From the NCBI GenBank assembly GCA_029257435.1, contig JARIBI010000057.1, positions 1 to 41,995 of the forward strand: 41,995 nt of DNA, written 5' to 3'. This document shows, piece after piece, positions 1 through 7,982 of this stretch. The position numbers and the translations under genes are program-made. The stretch comes from Sporosarcina sp. (GTDB lineage: Bacteria > Bacillota > Bacilli > Bacillales_A > Planococcaceae). The notes beneath the pieces are model-generated. The model did no database searches and was not told the DNA's origin. It saw only the letters and a program-made list of their open reading frames with translations. Each line of letters opens with the position of its first letter. The first letter of the stretch is position 1.

Positions 1-26
1 AAACTCGTACATAAGGGGGAATAGTC

Positions 27-1325
27 ATGGAGCTGGGACTTCAGCAACGGCAGGAACTTAATCTATTGATGACTGTTGAGTTAAGACAAGCCATAGAATT
101 ACTACAATACTCCACCTATGAACTCGAGCAGTATATCCGTGAGCAAGAGCTGGAAAATCCGCTCATTCAACTGAAAGAAAAACCGGTTTATGAAGAACGA
201 TTACACCGTCGGTCTTTCTCTTATGGAAGTTCAGATATACCGATGGATGCAGTGCGAGGCGCGGAAGAAAACAAGCGGGAAGAATTACTGAAACAAGCAA
301 AACTCGTGTATCCTGACGCCTCCACACAAAGCTTGTTAAAGTATCTCATCTATAACTTGGATGACAATGGATTTTTACAACTCAATGAACACACGCCATC
401 TCCTCTTTTTGATGAAGAGCAAATCGAAAAAGGTATTCATCTCCTTCAAGAGCTTGGCCCAATCGGAATTGGCGCTAGAAATTTAAAAGAATGTCTGCAG
501 TTACAAATTATGTACAACTACCCGGAAAACACATTAGCCTCGCGCTTAGTTGAGAACCATCTGACCTTGATTGCCGATCGCAAGTGGAACGAAATCGCTT
601 CAATAATGGGCATTCACATGGTGGAAGTGAAAAGCCTTTTTGATTTCATCCAAACGTTGAATCCAAGACCCTGCTCCTTCGTATCTGATGATTCAACGAA
701 GTACGTAACACCGGATATTATCGTTGAGCCAAATAAAGAGGGGTTTACATACCACCTGAATGACGGTTATCTGCCAGGGATACATATAAACAAACGCTAT
801 TCACAGTATCTTAGCGAGAAAAGTGATGCATCCAAATATGTGCAAACACAATACAAAAATGTCCAGTGGCTTCTGAGTAGTATTGAACAGCGCCGTAATA
901 CCATTATTAAAATTGTCCGTGTTCTACTGGAAAAACAGGAAGAATTCTTTAAACACGGTTTCGATTCGTTAAAGCCTTTGACTCTTAGAGAAGTTGCTGA
1001 TGAAATCGAAATGCATGAGTCTACTGTAAGCCGTGCAACATCGAATAAGGTGATACAGACGCCATTCGGTTCTTTTGAACTTCGGCTGCTGTTCACTTCA
1101 AAGCTGGAGACGTCAGATGGAAGTACGGTCTCTCAAACAAAAGTGAAAAAGTTATTGGAGAGTTTTATTGCAAAAGAGAATAAGTTCAAGCCGTATTCCG
1201 ATCAAAAAATAGCAGAGTATTTCATTGCCGAAAAAGGAATTACGATTTCCAGACGGACGGTTAGTAAGTATCGGGAAGAGTTGAGAATTCCTTCCTCGAG
1301 CAAGCGTAAGGATATTCAAGTTTAA
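27..1325 (+). CDS. rpoN: RNA polymerase sigma-54 factor (RpoN/SigL)
   Basis: This is the alternative sigma factor that directs RNA polymerase to -24/-12 promoters and needs an AAA+ activator to melt DNA. The 432-residue product matches the length of Bacillus SigL. Residues 1-50 form the glutamine/leucine-rich activator-contact region I (LQQRQELNLLMTVELRQAI). A helix-turn-helix lies around residues 318-345 (LTLREVADEIEMHESTVSR), and the RpoN box RRTVSKYREE is at about 409-418. An AAGGGGG ribosome binding site precedes the ATG. Three dependent promoters and two candidate activators lie within the next 33 kb, so it sits beside part of its own regulon. The gene is complete; its upstream neighbour is outside the window. 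Confidence 0.97.
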   Translation: MELGLQQRQELNLLMTVELRQAIELLQYSTYELEQYIREQELENPLIQLKEKPVYEERLHRRSFSYGSSDIPMDAVRGAEENKREELLKQAKLVYPDASTQSLLKYLIYNLDDNGFLQLNEHTPSPLFDEEQIEKGIHLLQELGPIGIGARNLKECLQLQIMYNYPENTLASRLVENHLTLIADRKWNEIASIMGIHMVEVKSLFDFIQTLNPRPCSFVSDDSTKYVTPDIIVEPNKEGFTYHLNDGYLPGIHINKRYSQYLSEKSDASKYVQTQYKNVQWLLSSIEQRRNTIIKIVRVLLEKQEEFFKHGFDSLKPLTLREVADEIEMHESTVSRATSNKVIQTPFGSFELRLLFTSKLETSDGSTVSQTKVKKLLESFIAKENKFKPYSDQKIAEYFIAEKGITISRRTVSKYREELRIPSSSKRKDIQV

Positions 1326-1334
1326 AAACAAAAA

Positions 1335-1380
1335 ATAGAAGGAACGGAGAATAGCAACTCTCTCCATTCCTTCTATTGTT
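1335..1380. terminator. Bidirectional terminator between rpoN and the membrane protein gene
   Basis: The inverted repeat AGAAGGAACGGAGA / TCTCCATTCCTTCT (one G-T wobble) with an 8-9 base loop lies between converging genes. It is flanked by A-rich sequence on the left and ATTGTTTATTT on the right, so it can serve both strands. Confidence 0.75.
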
Positions 1381-1384
1381 TATT

Positions 1385-1663
1385 TCACTTTGTTTTGACT
1401 ACTGAAAAGTGGCCGAACCAGTATCGGTTATACCCTATAATAGCTGCACTCAGTAAGATCATGTACATGCCCTTAGGCTTATCGAATGCGTAGAACAATG
1501 CTGCGAGAATGACTGTCGCAAAAACAAGAGAGACTACGATTTTGAGAATTGGAGATATTTTTTGCCGGAAGGTTATCGAAATAACTTTTTCACCGATCCA
1601 CATGAGTAGTGTTGTCACAATGATAGCGCTTACCATTAGTACCAAAAAATAAGTGAGTCCCAT
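1385..1663 (-). CDS. Small integral membrane protein of unknown function
   Basis: I do not recognise the family. The 92-residue product starting MGLTYFLVLM has three hydrophobic segments, at about residues 3-22, 36-56 and 60-76, and a short basic tail ending VVKTK, so it should be a small cytoplasmic-membrane protein. The start was chosen at 1663 because AAAAAAGGAGCG lies just upstream at ideal spacing; the frame stays open a further 23 codons upstream, but those give an atypical N-terminus and no good ribosome binding site. It converges on rpoN and shares its terminator. There is no sign of co-transcription with another gene. It is probably real, but its function is unknown. Confidence 0.65.
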   Translation of the reverse strand: MGLTYFLVLMVSAIIVTTLLMWIGEKVISITFRQKISPILKIVVSLVFATVILAALFYAFDKPKGMYMILLSAAIIGYNRYWFGHFSVVKTK

Positions 1664-1701
1664 AGTTTCGCTCCTTTTTTGGAAAGACATTCGTTTCTCA
1701 T

Positions 1702-1707
1702 AGTATA
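1702..1707 (-). promoter_or_regulatory. Possible -10 element for the small membrane protein gene
   Basis: TATACT on the minus strand lies about 40 bases before the start codon. The -35 region is weak (TGGATT at 18-base spacing), so this is tentative. Confidence 0.3.
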
Positions 1708-1791
1708 TACTACATATCGCATTTGAATCCACACTATTTAGAAAACATTTTCTATTCTTTTTATCTATTTACTTGATAATCGGAAGATCCT

Positions 1792-1919
1792 GTTGATTGG
1801 AGCGGAGAGCGGCGACTCCGGAGGGATCAGCGAAGCTTGAAGACCCTGGACTGAGCAACGCGAGGGAAGCGGCTGAGAGCAAGCCCCTCGGAAAGCGTCC
1901 GTTCGCAGCGGAAATCAAC
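1792..1919 (+). repeat. 128-bp dispersed GC-rich repeat, copy A
   Basis: This intergenic element begins GTTGATT and ends AATCAAC, giving 7-base terminal inverted repeats. It contains blocks GGCGACTCC, GGGATCAGCGAAG, AAGACCCTGGACTGAGC and GGAAAGCGTCCG. A second copy of exactly the same length lies in inverse orientation at 13032-13159, about 85% identical by hand count without gaps. Its base composition is clearly more GC-rich than the flanks. It resembles dispersed non-coding elements often seen between Bacillaceae genes; it encodes no protein. Confidence 0.85.
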
Positions 1920-1937
1920 TTTGCTAGATAACACTAT

Positions 1938-1991
1938 TTAAAAAGACAAAAGACTGTAGGCAACTCTAGTTTTCTGGAGTTTGTCTACAGC
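1938..1991 (-). terminator. Terminator of the hydroxyproline operon
   Basis: Read on the minus strand, a stem of CTGTAGACAAACTCCA with a near-complement (TAGAGTTGCCTACAG) is followed by TCTTTTGTCTTTTT. It lies 54 bases past the aldehyde dehydrogenase stop, which fits an intrinsic terminator for the six-gene operon. Confidence 0.75.
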
Positions 1992-2044
1992 CTGTATTCT
2001 CTGAAAGATAAGTGAATCATTGTCATGCATGTAAATAGATACAG

Positions 2045-3535
2045 TTACTGCTTAATGTTAACAAATACGCTCTTCACTTCTGTGTAGTTGGCTAAGCCGT
2101 ATTCTCCGCCCATTTCGCGGCCGATTCCGGATTGTTTGTAGCCGCCGAATGGCATCGTTTCGATTTCGATGCCGAAGTCGTTGATCCAGACAGTGCCGGC
2201 TTTAAGTTTTTTCGCTATATAATGTCCGGTTTTAATGTTCTCGGTCCAAACACTTGCGGCAAGACCATAGATGCTGTCGTTAGCGCGTTGGATGACTTCT
2301 TCTACCGTGTCGAAAACGAATACAGATAAGACCGGCCCAAAAATTTCTTCACGGGCGATGGTCATGTCATCTTCTACATCGACGAAAATTGTCGGCTGTA
2401 CGTAAAAACCTGTATCGAACGCTTTACTGCCGCCAGCGACTAGACGTGCCCCTTCCTCTTTCCCTTTTTCGATGAAGTCGAGAACGGTCTGCTGCTGTTT
2501 CGCTGAGACGAGCGGGCCCATGTCCGTTTCCGGATCCATTCCCGGTCCTAATTTCAATGCGTTAGCTCGTTCTACTAAACCATTGATGACTTCTTCGTGC
2601 AGTGAACGGTGAACGTAGACACGCGTACACGCGCTGCAGTTTTGTCCATGATTGTACATCGTTCCGTTAAATGCACCTTCAATGGCTTCATCCAAGTTGG
2701 CATCTTCACAAATGATACTCGGCGATTTCCCGCCAAGTTCCAGCGTGACACTTTTGAGCTGATCCGCGACTTTATGCATGATTCCTTTACCGACAGCCGT
2801 TGAGCCTGTAAATGCGACTTTATCGACATCTTTATGCGTGACAATCGCATCTCCTGCTAATCTGCCAGCACCCGGCACTACATTGACGACTCCGTCTGGG
2901 AATCCAGCGTCTTTAAATAGCTTCGCTACATAGAGAAGTGATAATGGTGTTTCACTTGCCGGCTTGATGACCACCGTACAGCCGACCGCAAGTGCAGAGC
3001 CTAGTTTCCACGCAGCCATCGCCAAAGGGAAGTTCCAAGGAATGATTTGGCCCACTACACCGACTGCTTCGTGAACTGTATAATTCAAATAATCATTAGA
3101 CACTGGAATCGTCTGCCCAACCATTTTCGTTGCCCAGCCCGAATAGTATCTGAAATGCTGAACGGTGCCGTCTACGTCGTCAGCTAGTGCAACTTCATAA
3201 GGTTTCCCGTTATCCAGTGCTTCCAATTGAGCAAGTTCTTCACGGTTTTCTTCCAAAAGATCCGCGAACTTGTAAATGAGATGAGAGCGTTCAGCGGTTT
3301 CCATCTTCGTCCATTCGCCTTCATCAAACGCTTTTCTCGCAGCGGCTACGGCGACATCGATGTCTTCAGACTGTGCTTCACTTACTTGTGCAATGACTTC
3401 TTCCGTCGCTGGATTTATGACATTGAATGTTTTCCCACTAATTGCCGGTTGATAGTCCCCGTCAATATAAAGTCCTTTTACTCCTTGCAAGAATTCCTCA
3501 ACTTTCGGTTTCAGTTTATAGTCAGTCACTTTCAT
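2045..3535 (-). CDS. NAD(P)-dependent aldehyde dehydrogenase, probably 2-oxoglutarate semialdehyde dehydrogenase
   Basis: This 496-residue ALDH-superfamily enzyme has the full active site: the PWNFP motif at 167-170, cofactor-binding KPASETP near 191, FTGST at 242-246, general base Glu266 in LELGG, and catalytic Cys300 in GQNCSACTR. Family resemblance alone is broad (DhaS/betaine-aldehyde type). Context suggests that it oxidises 2-oxoglutarate semialdehyde (2,5-dioxopentanoate) to 2-oxoglutarate, the last step of trans-4-hydroxyproline breakdown: it follows the DapA-type deaminase that would make this aldehyde by 18 bases. It is the last gene of the operon and is followed by a terminator. The substrate assignment is inferred; the enzyme class is secure. 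Confidence 0.9.
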   Translation of the reverse strand: MKVTDYKLKPKVEEFLQGVKGLYIDGDYQPAISGKTFNVINPATEEVIAQVSEAQSEDIDVAVAAARKAFDEGEWTKMETAERSHLIYKFADLLEENREELAQLEALDNGKPYEVALADDVDGTVQHFRYYSGWATKMVGQTIPVSNDYLNYTVHEAVGVVGQIIPWNFPLAMAAWKLGSALAVGCTVVIKPASETPLSLLYVAKLFKDAGFPDGVVNVVPGAGRLAGDAIVTHKDVDKVAFTGSTAVGKGIMHKVADQLKSVTLELGGKSPSIICEDANLDEAIEGAFNGTMYNHGQNCSACTRVYVHRSLHEEVINGLVERANALKLGPGMDPETDMGPLVSAKQQQTVLDFIEKGKEEGARLVAGGSKAFDTGFYVQPTIFVDVEDDMTIAREEIFGPVLSVFVFDTVEEVIQRANDSIYGLAASVWTENIKTGHYIAKKLKAGTVWINDFGIEIETMPFGGYKQSGIGREMGGEYGLANYTEVKSVFVNIKQ

Positions 3536-3553
3536 TCCTCATTCGCCCCCTTC

Positions 3554-4450
3554 TTAGTTCGTTACGATTTCCAAGCTTTGCAGAAGTTCCTTCAACGTTG
3601 CGTCCTCTTCTTCATTCAATGGCAGTCTCGGTCTGCGGCAAGGTCCGCCCGCCAGACCCTGCAAATCCATTGCCCGTTTCACGATTTGAACGTATTTTCC
3701 TGATCCTTCAAGGAATGCACAAAGCGGCAGAAGTCTGTCGTACAAAGCCCACGCTTCATCCATTTCGTTGTTTTGAACGTGAGTATACATATCTGTTACA
3801 AGACGCGGTGCAATGTTTCCAGATACACAAATCCATCCTGTTGCGCCAACTAGAAATGATTCAATGGCGAGATCTTCAGAACCACAGAATACGTTAATGA
3901 ACCCTTCGCCTTGACGTGCGATATCCCGCGCTTTGCCGATACCGCCGCTCGATTCTTTAACGTGCGTGATGTTTTTCACATCACGGCCCACTTTTAGGAT
4001 CGTTTCTGTGCTAATGTCAACACCTGACGTGAATGGATTGTTGTAGATCATGACTGGGAATTCAACCGATTCAGCAACTGCTTTGAAGTGCTCATAGATT
4101 TCGTTTTCTTTCGGATGCGCATAGTACGAGTTGATAAGCAATGCAGCGTCCGCACCCGCTTTTTCAGCTTGTTGAGTATATTCGATTGCATCCGCAGTCG
4201 TTTCAGCTGCTGTTCCGACGATAAGCGGAATCCGGCCATTCACTTGTGCAACCGCGACTTCAACTGCCTGATAGCGCTCTTCCTTCGTTAAACTAACAAA
4301 CTCCCCTGTACTGCCGTTAATCGCCAGACCTGCAACCCCTGAATCGATGAAATGCTCGATGTTGTTCTTAAACCCTTCCCAATCGATTTCCTTTTCGTTG
4401 ACCATTGGTGTAATTAGTACTGGGAATACTCCTTCAATTTTCACCATCAT
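3554..4450 (-). CDS. DapA/N-acetylneuraminate-lyase family protein, probable 1-pyrroline-4-hydroxy-2-carboxylate deaminase
   Basis: The class I aldolase-type (beta/alpha)8 barrel of about 298 residues carries GSTGE at 46-50, Tyr136 in MIYNNP and the Schiff-base Lys165 in THVKES. In hydroxyproline clusters, members of this family convert 1-pyrroline-4-hydroxy-2-carboxylate to 2-oxoglutarate semialdehyde plus ammonia. The order here (oxidase, epimerase, deaminase, aldehyde dehydrogenase) fits this better than lysine biosynthesis. The start is ambiguous between two consecutive ATG codons (4450 and 4447) after AGGAGG; the second gives the better 8-base spacing. The gene sits 24 bases after the NhaC-type gene and 18 before the aldehyde dehydrogenase. 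Confidence 0.88.
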   Translation of the reverse strand: MMVKIEGVFPVLITPMVNEKEIDWEGFKNNIEHFIDSGVAGLAINGSTGEFVSLTKEERYQAVEVAVAQVNGRIPLIVGTAAETTADAIEYTQQAEKAGADAALLINSYYAHPKENEIYEHFKAVAESVEFPVMIYNNPFTSGVDISTETILKVGRDVKNITHVKESSGGIGKARDIARQGEGFINVFCGSEDLAIESFLVGATGWICVSGNIAPRLVTDMYTHVQNNEMDEAWALYDRLLPLCAFLEGSGKYVQIVKRAMDLQGLAGGPCRRPRLPLNEEEDATLKELLQSLEIVTN

Positions 4451-4474
4451 AAATTCCTCCTAAGTTTTGTTTTA

Positions 4475-5938
4475 TTATTTTGAATAACTTCCAACTGGTG
4501 TTCTCGGGTCCTTCGTTCTGTTTAACTCTTCTAGCCCTTCGATTTCCTCTGGTTCCGGTTCATCGGACTTCATATACCAGATGAATTTGTTCGCAAATCC
4601 GTAAATGACCGAGATAAGTAATACTAATAAGTTGAACCATAAGAATGGTAAATAACTCATTGTCGAGACACCTAGCGCTGCCGCCATAAACACCCCGCCA
4701 TCCGACCATGGAACCATCGGTGTGGTGATTGTCCCGCCCGCCTCGGTATTCCGTGAAAGTACTCGGCGATCGATATGCTGGCGATCATAGTTATCTCCAG
4801 TAATTTTACTAGCTGTGATAATGGAAACATAGGCGCCTCCAAACAGATTCCCTAATATGCCCGCAAGAATTGTAGATACTGTCGTTTTACCGGGATTGTT
4901 TGCCCACTTCGCCAAGTAGCCGCCAACCGCTCGTAACACGCCAATTTTCTCCATCAATCCTCCGACACCCAGTGCAAAGATGATCAAGGCGATAACATCG
5001 AGCATGAACACAATTCCCCCGCGGTTCAGCAAGTTGTCGATGAATGCGACGCCCGATTCGATTGAATTTCCAGCATACATTACATTGAATGCCTGCAAAA
5101 AAGTAGCGCCCTGGAAAAGATAAGCCCAAATTGTTCCTAAAAATGCTCCGAATAAAATAACAGGAATGGAAGGCATTTTGAAGGCCAATAACCCAATAAC
5201 GACTACTGCTGGGATTAGCATATACCAGCTAATACTGAAGTACTCCGTCAACGAAGCCATCGTTGTCGTTGCAGCACTTAAATCGCCGTTTCCGTTGTAG
5301 AAGAATCCGGTTACTAAAAATAATACTGCCGCGATTATCCAAGCAGGCAGACTAACTGTCAGCATCGATTTAATATGATCGATCAAGTCCACTTTCGCTA
5401 GTGATGCCGTCATTACTGTCGTATCGGATAACGGTGATAGTTTATCTCCTACGTAACAACCTGAAATGACTGCACCCGCTACGAGCGGTAACGGAAAACC
5501 GAAACTTGCGCCAATCGCCATCATGGCGATACCTGCTGTTCCTGCTGAACCAAAAGAAGTTCCTGTAGCAATTGAAGTTACCGTACAAATGATGAACGCC
5601 GCCATTAGGAAGATATTCGGATCAATAATCGCAAGTCCATAGTAAATGATGGAAGGTACGACTCCCCCAGAGATCCAAGTTCCGATTAACGCGCCGACGG
5701 ATAGCAACACAAGTACCGCTTCTAGTCCGTCACTGACTCCGTTCAAAAGACCTTGCTGCATCTCTTTGTAGTTATAGCCGATTTTCACCCCGACTAGAAT
5801 GATCAAGAACCACGTCGTCAGCAGCGCCAAGTGAATTGAAATATTGAACTTGAGTATGAACGTCGTCATGATCAGTCCGAAACCAACTAAGACAAACAGT
5901 GTCTCGCCTAAAGTAGGTAATCTTTTTTCAGTTTGCAT
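4475..5938 (-). CDS. NhaC-family Na+/H+ antiporter-type carrier, candidate hydroxyproline transporter
   Basis: This is a polytopic membrane protein of 487 residues with about eleven hydrophobic segments. The conserved NhaC-family region is GTSFGSAGTAGIAMMAIG followed by VAGAVISGCYVGDKLSPLSD. The family classically exchanges Na+ for H+, or malate-2H+ for Na+-lactate in the MleN branch. Here it lies inside the sigma-54-driven hydroxyproline operon between a racemase homologue and the deaminase. I infer that it imports hydroxyproline or a related imino acid, or exports Na+ taken in by substrate symport. The start has an AAGGGGGAAGGG ribosome binding site. The carrier family is confident; the substrate is not. 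Confidence 0.87.
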   Translation of the reverse strand: MQTEKRLPTLGETLFVLVGFGLIMTTFILKFNISIHLALLTTWFLIILVGVKIGYNYKEMQQGLLNGVSDGLEAVLVLLSVGALIGTWISGGVVPSIIYYGLAIIDPNIFLMAAFIICTVTSIATGTSFGSAGTAGIAMMAIGASFGFPLPLVAGAVISGCYVGDKLSPLSDTTVMTASLAKVDLIDHIKSMLTVSLPAWIIAAVLFLVTGFFYNGNGDLSAATTTMASLTEYFSISWYMLIPAVVVIGLLAFKMPSIPVILFGAFLGTIWAYLFQGATFLQAFNVMYAGNSIESGVAFIDNLLNRGGIVFMLDVIALIIFALGVGGLMEKIGVLRAVGGYLAKWANNPGKTTVSTILAGILGNLFGGAYVSIITASKITGDNYDRQHIDRRVLSRNTEAGGTITTPMVPWSDGGVFMAAALGVSTMSYLPFLWFNLLVLLISVIYGFANKFIWYMKSDEPEPEEIEGLEELNRTKDPRTPVGSYSK

Positions 5939-6020
5939 ACCCTTCCCCCTTGCTTAAGTTCCCGTGCCCATTCCCCGCCATTGCGTTTCAACAAAAACCG
6001 TTCACGTTATGCCAACCTTT

Positions 6021-6941
6021 CTATACCAATAAAAACCCCTCCTTCAATGGATCCTCTTGGTCAAAGATGAATTCATGACTGCCCGTAGTAAACGCTTTCG
6101 TTTCAACTAAAATTCGTGGTTCATCCCCCGCGACTTTTTTCGCAAGAAGTGAACTGCCGAAGATGCTGGTATTTTCAATTTCAGACAGACTGTCTTCCTT
6201 TTGTGAGAGCGCTGCTAGAATTGCAACCGTGCTATCCACACCAGGAGAACGCAAGATGTAGCCGTCTTTTTCAAATGTGACTGATCGGACTTTCCCGGGT
6301 GTGGCAGGATCCGATTCAACAACGACAACCCCAGCATAAGAGAGGTTTTGGTTCGTCAATTCCGTCGTCCGATCCACCCCCCATTGATTCAACCCCGCCA
6401 GATGCTCCAATTCGATACCCGGAATTGAATCTGGCAGTTTGTACAGGAAGTAGTTCCGGTCTTCATCCATGCACAGCAACGTGTAGTCCGGATCAGCTTT
6501 AACCTCGGTACAGGAGTCAATTTCAATCAAAATGGAAGTGACTTCCTGATTTTCTACAAGCGCTTTCAATGTATAGATGCCGTTTACAGTTTCCACTTTA
6601 TAAAGCCCATCTGCAGATTGAGCTAAATTTCCCGTCTCAAGCAAAGCAGTAACCGTCGCAAATAATGCTTCATATTTGAAGTTGCTCACTCCTTGATGGT
6701 TGAAAAATAACACTGAAAAATCCGCAGCCCGTGAAGGAACAACGACACAGCCATGTATGCCTCGATGTCCTCGCGGTTCATTCAACAACAAATTCTTCTC
6801 ATTCAAGAAGTTATTTTTCAGCTCTTCATGTTGGGCATGTATGTCTTCTCCGCTTAATCGGATTGGTGATTGCGTCACGATTCTAAATGCTTCACCTGCT
6901 ACATGCGCATCGATTGTGCTGTACATCTTTTCGAAATTCAT
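6021..6941 (-). CDS. Proline-racemase-family paralogue lacking both catalytic cysteines
   Basis: The fold is clearly that of the proline racemase family: STIDAHVAGEAFRIVT at 8-23, NEPRGHRGIHGCVVVPS at 54-70, RSPGVDSTVA at 231-240 and DPLKEGFLL at the C-terminus. The first catalytic position (MCGHG in active members) reads FKYEA, so Cys becomes Lys89; the second (SPCGTGT) reads SPGVDST, so Cys becomes Gly234. The central DIAFGG motif is also lost. At 306 residues it is shorter than its three paralogues here (327-346). The frame is intact, the start directly abuts the stop of the upstream Cys/Cys paralogue (TAAATG), and it is translated within the operon. It is therefore not a simple pseudogene: possibly a non-catalytic partner, a binding protein, or an enzyme with different chemistry. 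Confidence 0.88.
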   Translation of the reverse strand: MNFEKMYSTIDAHVAGEAFRIVTQSPIRLSGEDIHAQHEELKNNFLNEKNLLLNEPRGHRGIHGCVVVPSRAADFSVLFFNHQGVSNFKYEALFATVTALLETGNLAQSADGLYKVETVNGIYTLKALVENQEVTSILIEIDSCTEVKADPDYTLLCMDEDRNYFLYKLPDSIPGIELEHLAGLNQWGVDRTTELTNQNLSYAGVVVVESDPATPGKVRSVTFEKDGYILRSPGVDSTVAILAALSQKEDSLSEIENTSIFGSSLLAKKVAGDEPRILVETKAFTTGSHEFIFDQEDPLKEGFLLV

Positions 6942-7982
6942 TTAGACACCTTCTTTCACGGACTCATGTTCCATCGGCGGGATGAGTAAATACCCTTCAC
7001 GCAGCGGGTCTTTTTCATTGTAGAAGAAGCGATGATTCCCCATAATCCACGCGGAACCTGTCACTTCTGTAACGACGGCATCCAGTTCTTTCACTTTCGT
7101 TTCTTCCAGCACTTTCGCTTTGAACAGCGTGCCGACGATGCTTTCATGTACGAACAATTCATCCATTCCAATCTCCTTGTTCTTATACAGCGTCGCGAGT
7201 TTCGCAGATGTGCCCGTACCGCACGGGGATCGGTCAATCCCGCCAGGCGGAACAATGACCGTGTTCTTCACATCCGCCTCTGGATGAACGGGGTCGGTGA
7301 AAAATTCGATATGCGTCAATCCAGCGATGAATGGAAACTCGGGATGCACGACCTCGATTGTCGCATTGATGGCATTACGAATGTCGATTGCCTGATTAAT
7401 GATCGTTGTTGCATTGTTCTCCACCAATGGCAGATTCAGTTTTCGCGCATCGATAATGCCATAGAAATTCCCCCCATACGCAATATCACATTCCACATGG
7501 CCGATTCCTTCTACGTCCATTTCGATGGACTTCAAAAGAAAAGCAGGGACATTGTTGAACGTCACTTCCTCGGCTTTGCCGTTTCTGACTTTAATTTTGA
7601 CTGCAATCAACCCTGCCGGCGTATCAATCTTGATATTCGTAACTGGCTCATGGACTTCGATCAGACCCGCTTCAACAAGTGCTGTACAAAATCCGATTGT
7701 ATCGTGGCCGCACATCGGCAAATAGCCACCCGTTTCAATATAAATGACACCCACATCTGCATCGGGATGACAAGGCTCTGTCCATAATGCCCCCGACATG
7801 ACCCCATGCCCCCGCGGTTCATTCATCAAAAACTTTCGAATCCAGTCATAGTTTTCTTCCATATACAACATCTTTTCAGACATCGTTTCTCCAACTAAAG
7901 GAGGCAGTCCGCTAATGAGTGTTCTCGTCGGATTTCCTCCCGTGTGCGTATCGATCGTCGTAAACAGTCTCTGGTAATTCAT
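6942..7982 (-). CDS. Proline-racemase-family enzyme (Cys/Cys), probable 4-hydroxyproline 2-epimerase
   Basis: The 346-residue protein has both catalytic cysteines, Cys91 in PMCGHDTIG and Cys254 in [11 protein letters not shown], plus NEPRGHGVM and DIAYGGNFY. Two-base racemases and epimerases of this family invert the alpha carbon of proline or 4-hydroxyproline without a cofactor. Its place between the FAD oxidase and the deaminase genes suggests trans-4-hydroxy-L-proline to cis-4-hydroxy-D-proline, the entry step of the pathway. Its start overlaps the stop of the FAD gene by one base (TGATG), which implies translational coupling. Proline racemase activity cannot be excluded by sequence reading alone. 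Confidence 0.92.
   Translation of the reverse strand: MNYQRLFTTIDTHTGGNPTRTLISGLPPLVGETMSEKMLYMEENYDWIRKFLMNEPRGHGVMSGALWTEPCHPDADVGVIYIETGGYLPMCGHDTIGFCTALVEAGLIEVHEPVTNIKIDTPAGLIAVKIKVRNGKAEEVTFNNVPAFLLKSIEMDVEGIGHVECDIAYGGNFYGIIDARKLNLPLVENNATTIINQAIDIRNAINATIEVVHPEFPFIAGLTHIEFFTDPVHPEADVKNTVIVPPGGIDRSPCGTGTSAKLATLYKNKEIGMDELFVHESIVGTLFKAKVLEETKVKELDAVVTEVTGSAWIMGNHRFFYNEKDPLREGYLLIPPMEHESVKEGV

Noticed and set aside
3227..3897. Overlapping plus-strand open frames of 158 and 151 codons
   Set aside because: They lie antisense to the aldehyde dehydrogenase and deaminase genes, which have clear catalytic motifs; the frames have no recognisable domains or ribosome binding sites.
7032..7787. 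251-codon plus-strand open frame opposite the epimerase gene
   Set aside because: It is antisense to a well-supported proline-racemase-family gene. The translation is cysteine- and arginine-rich low-complexity with no family signature.
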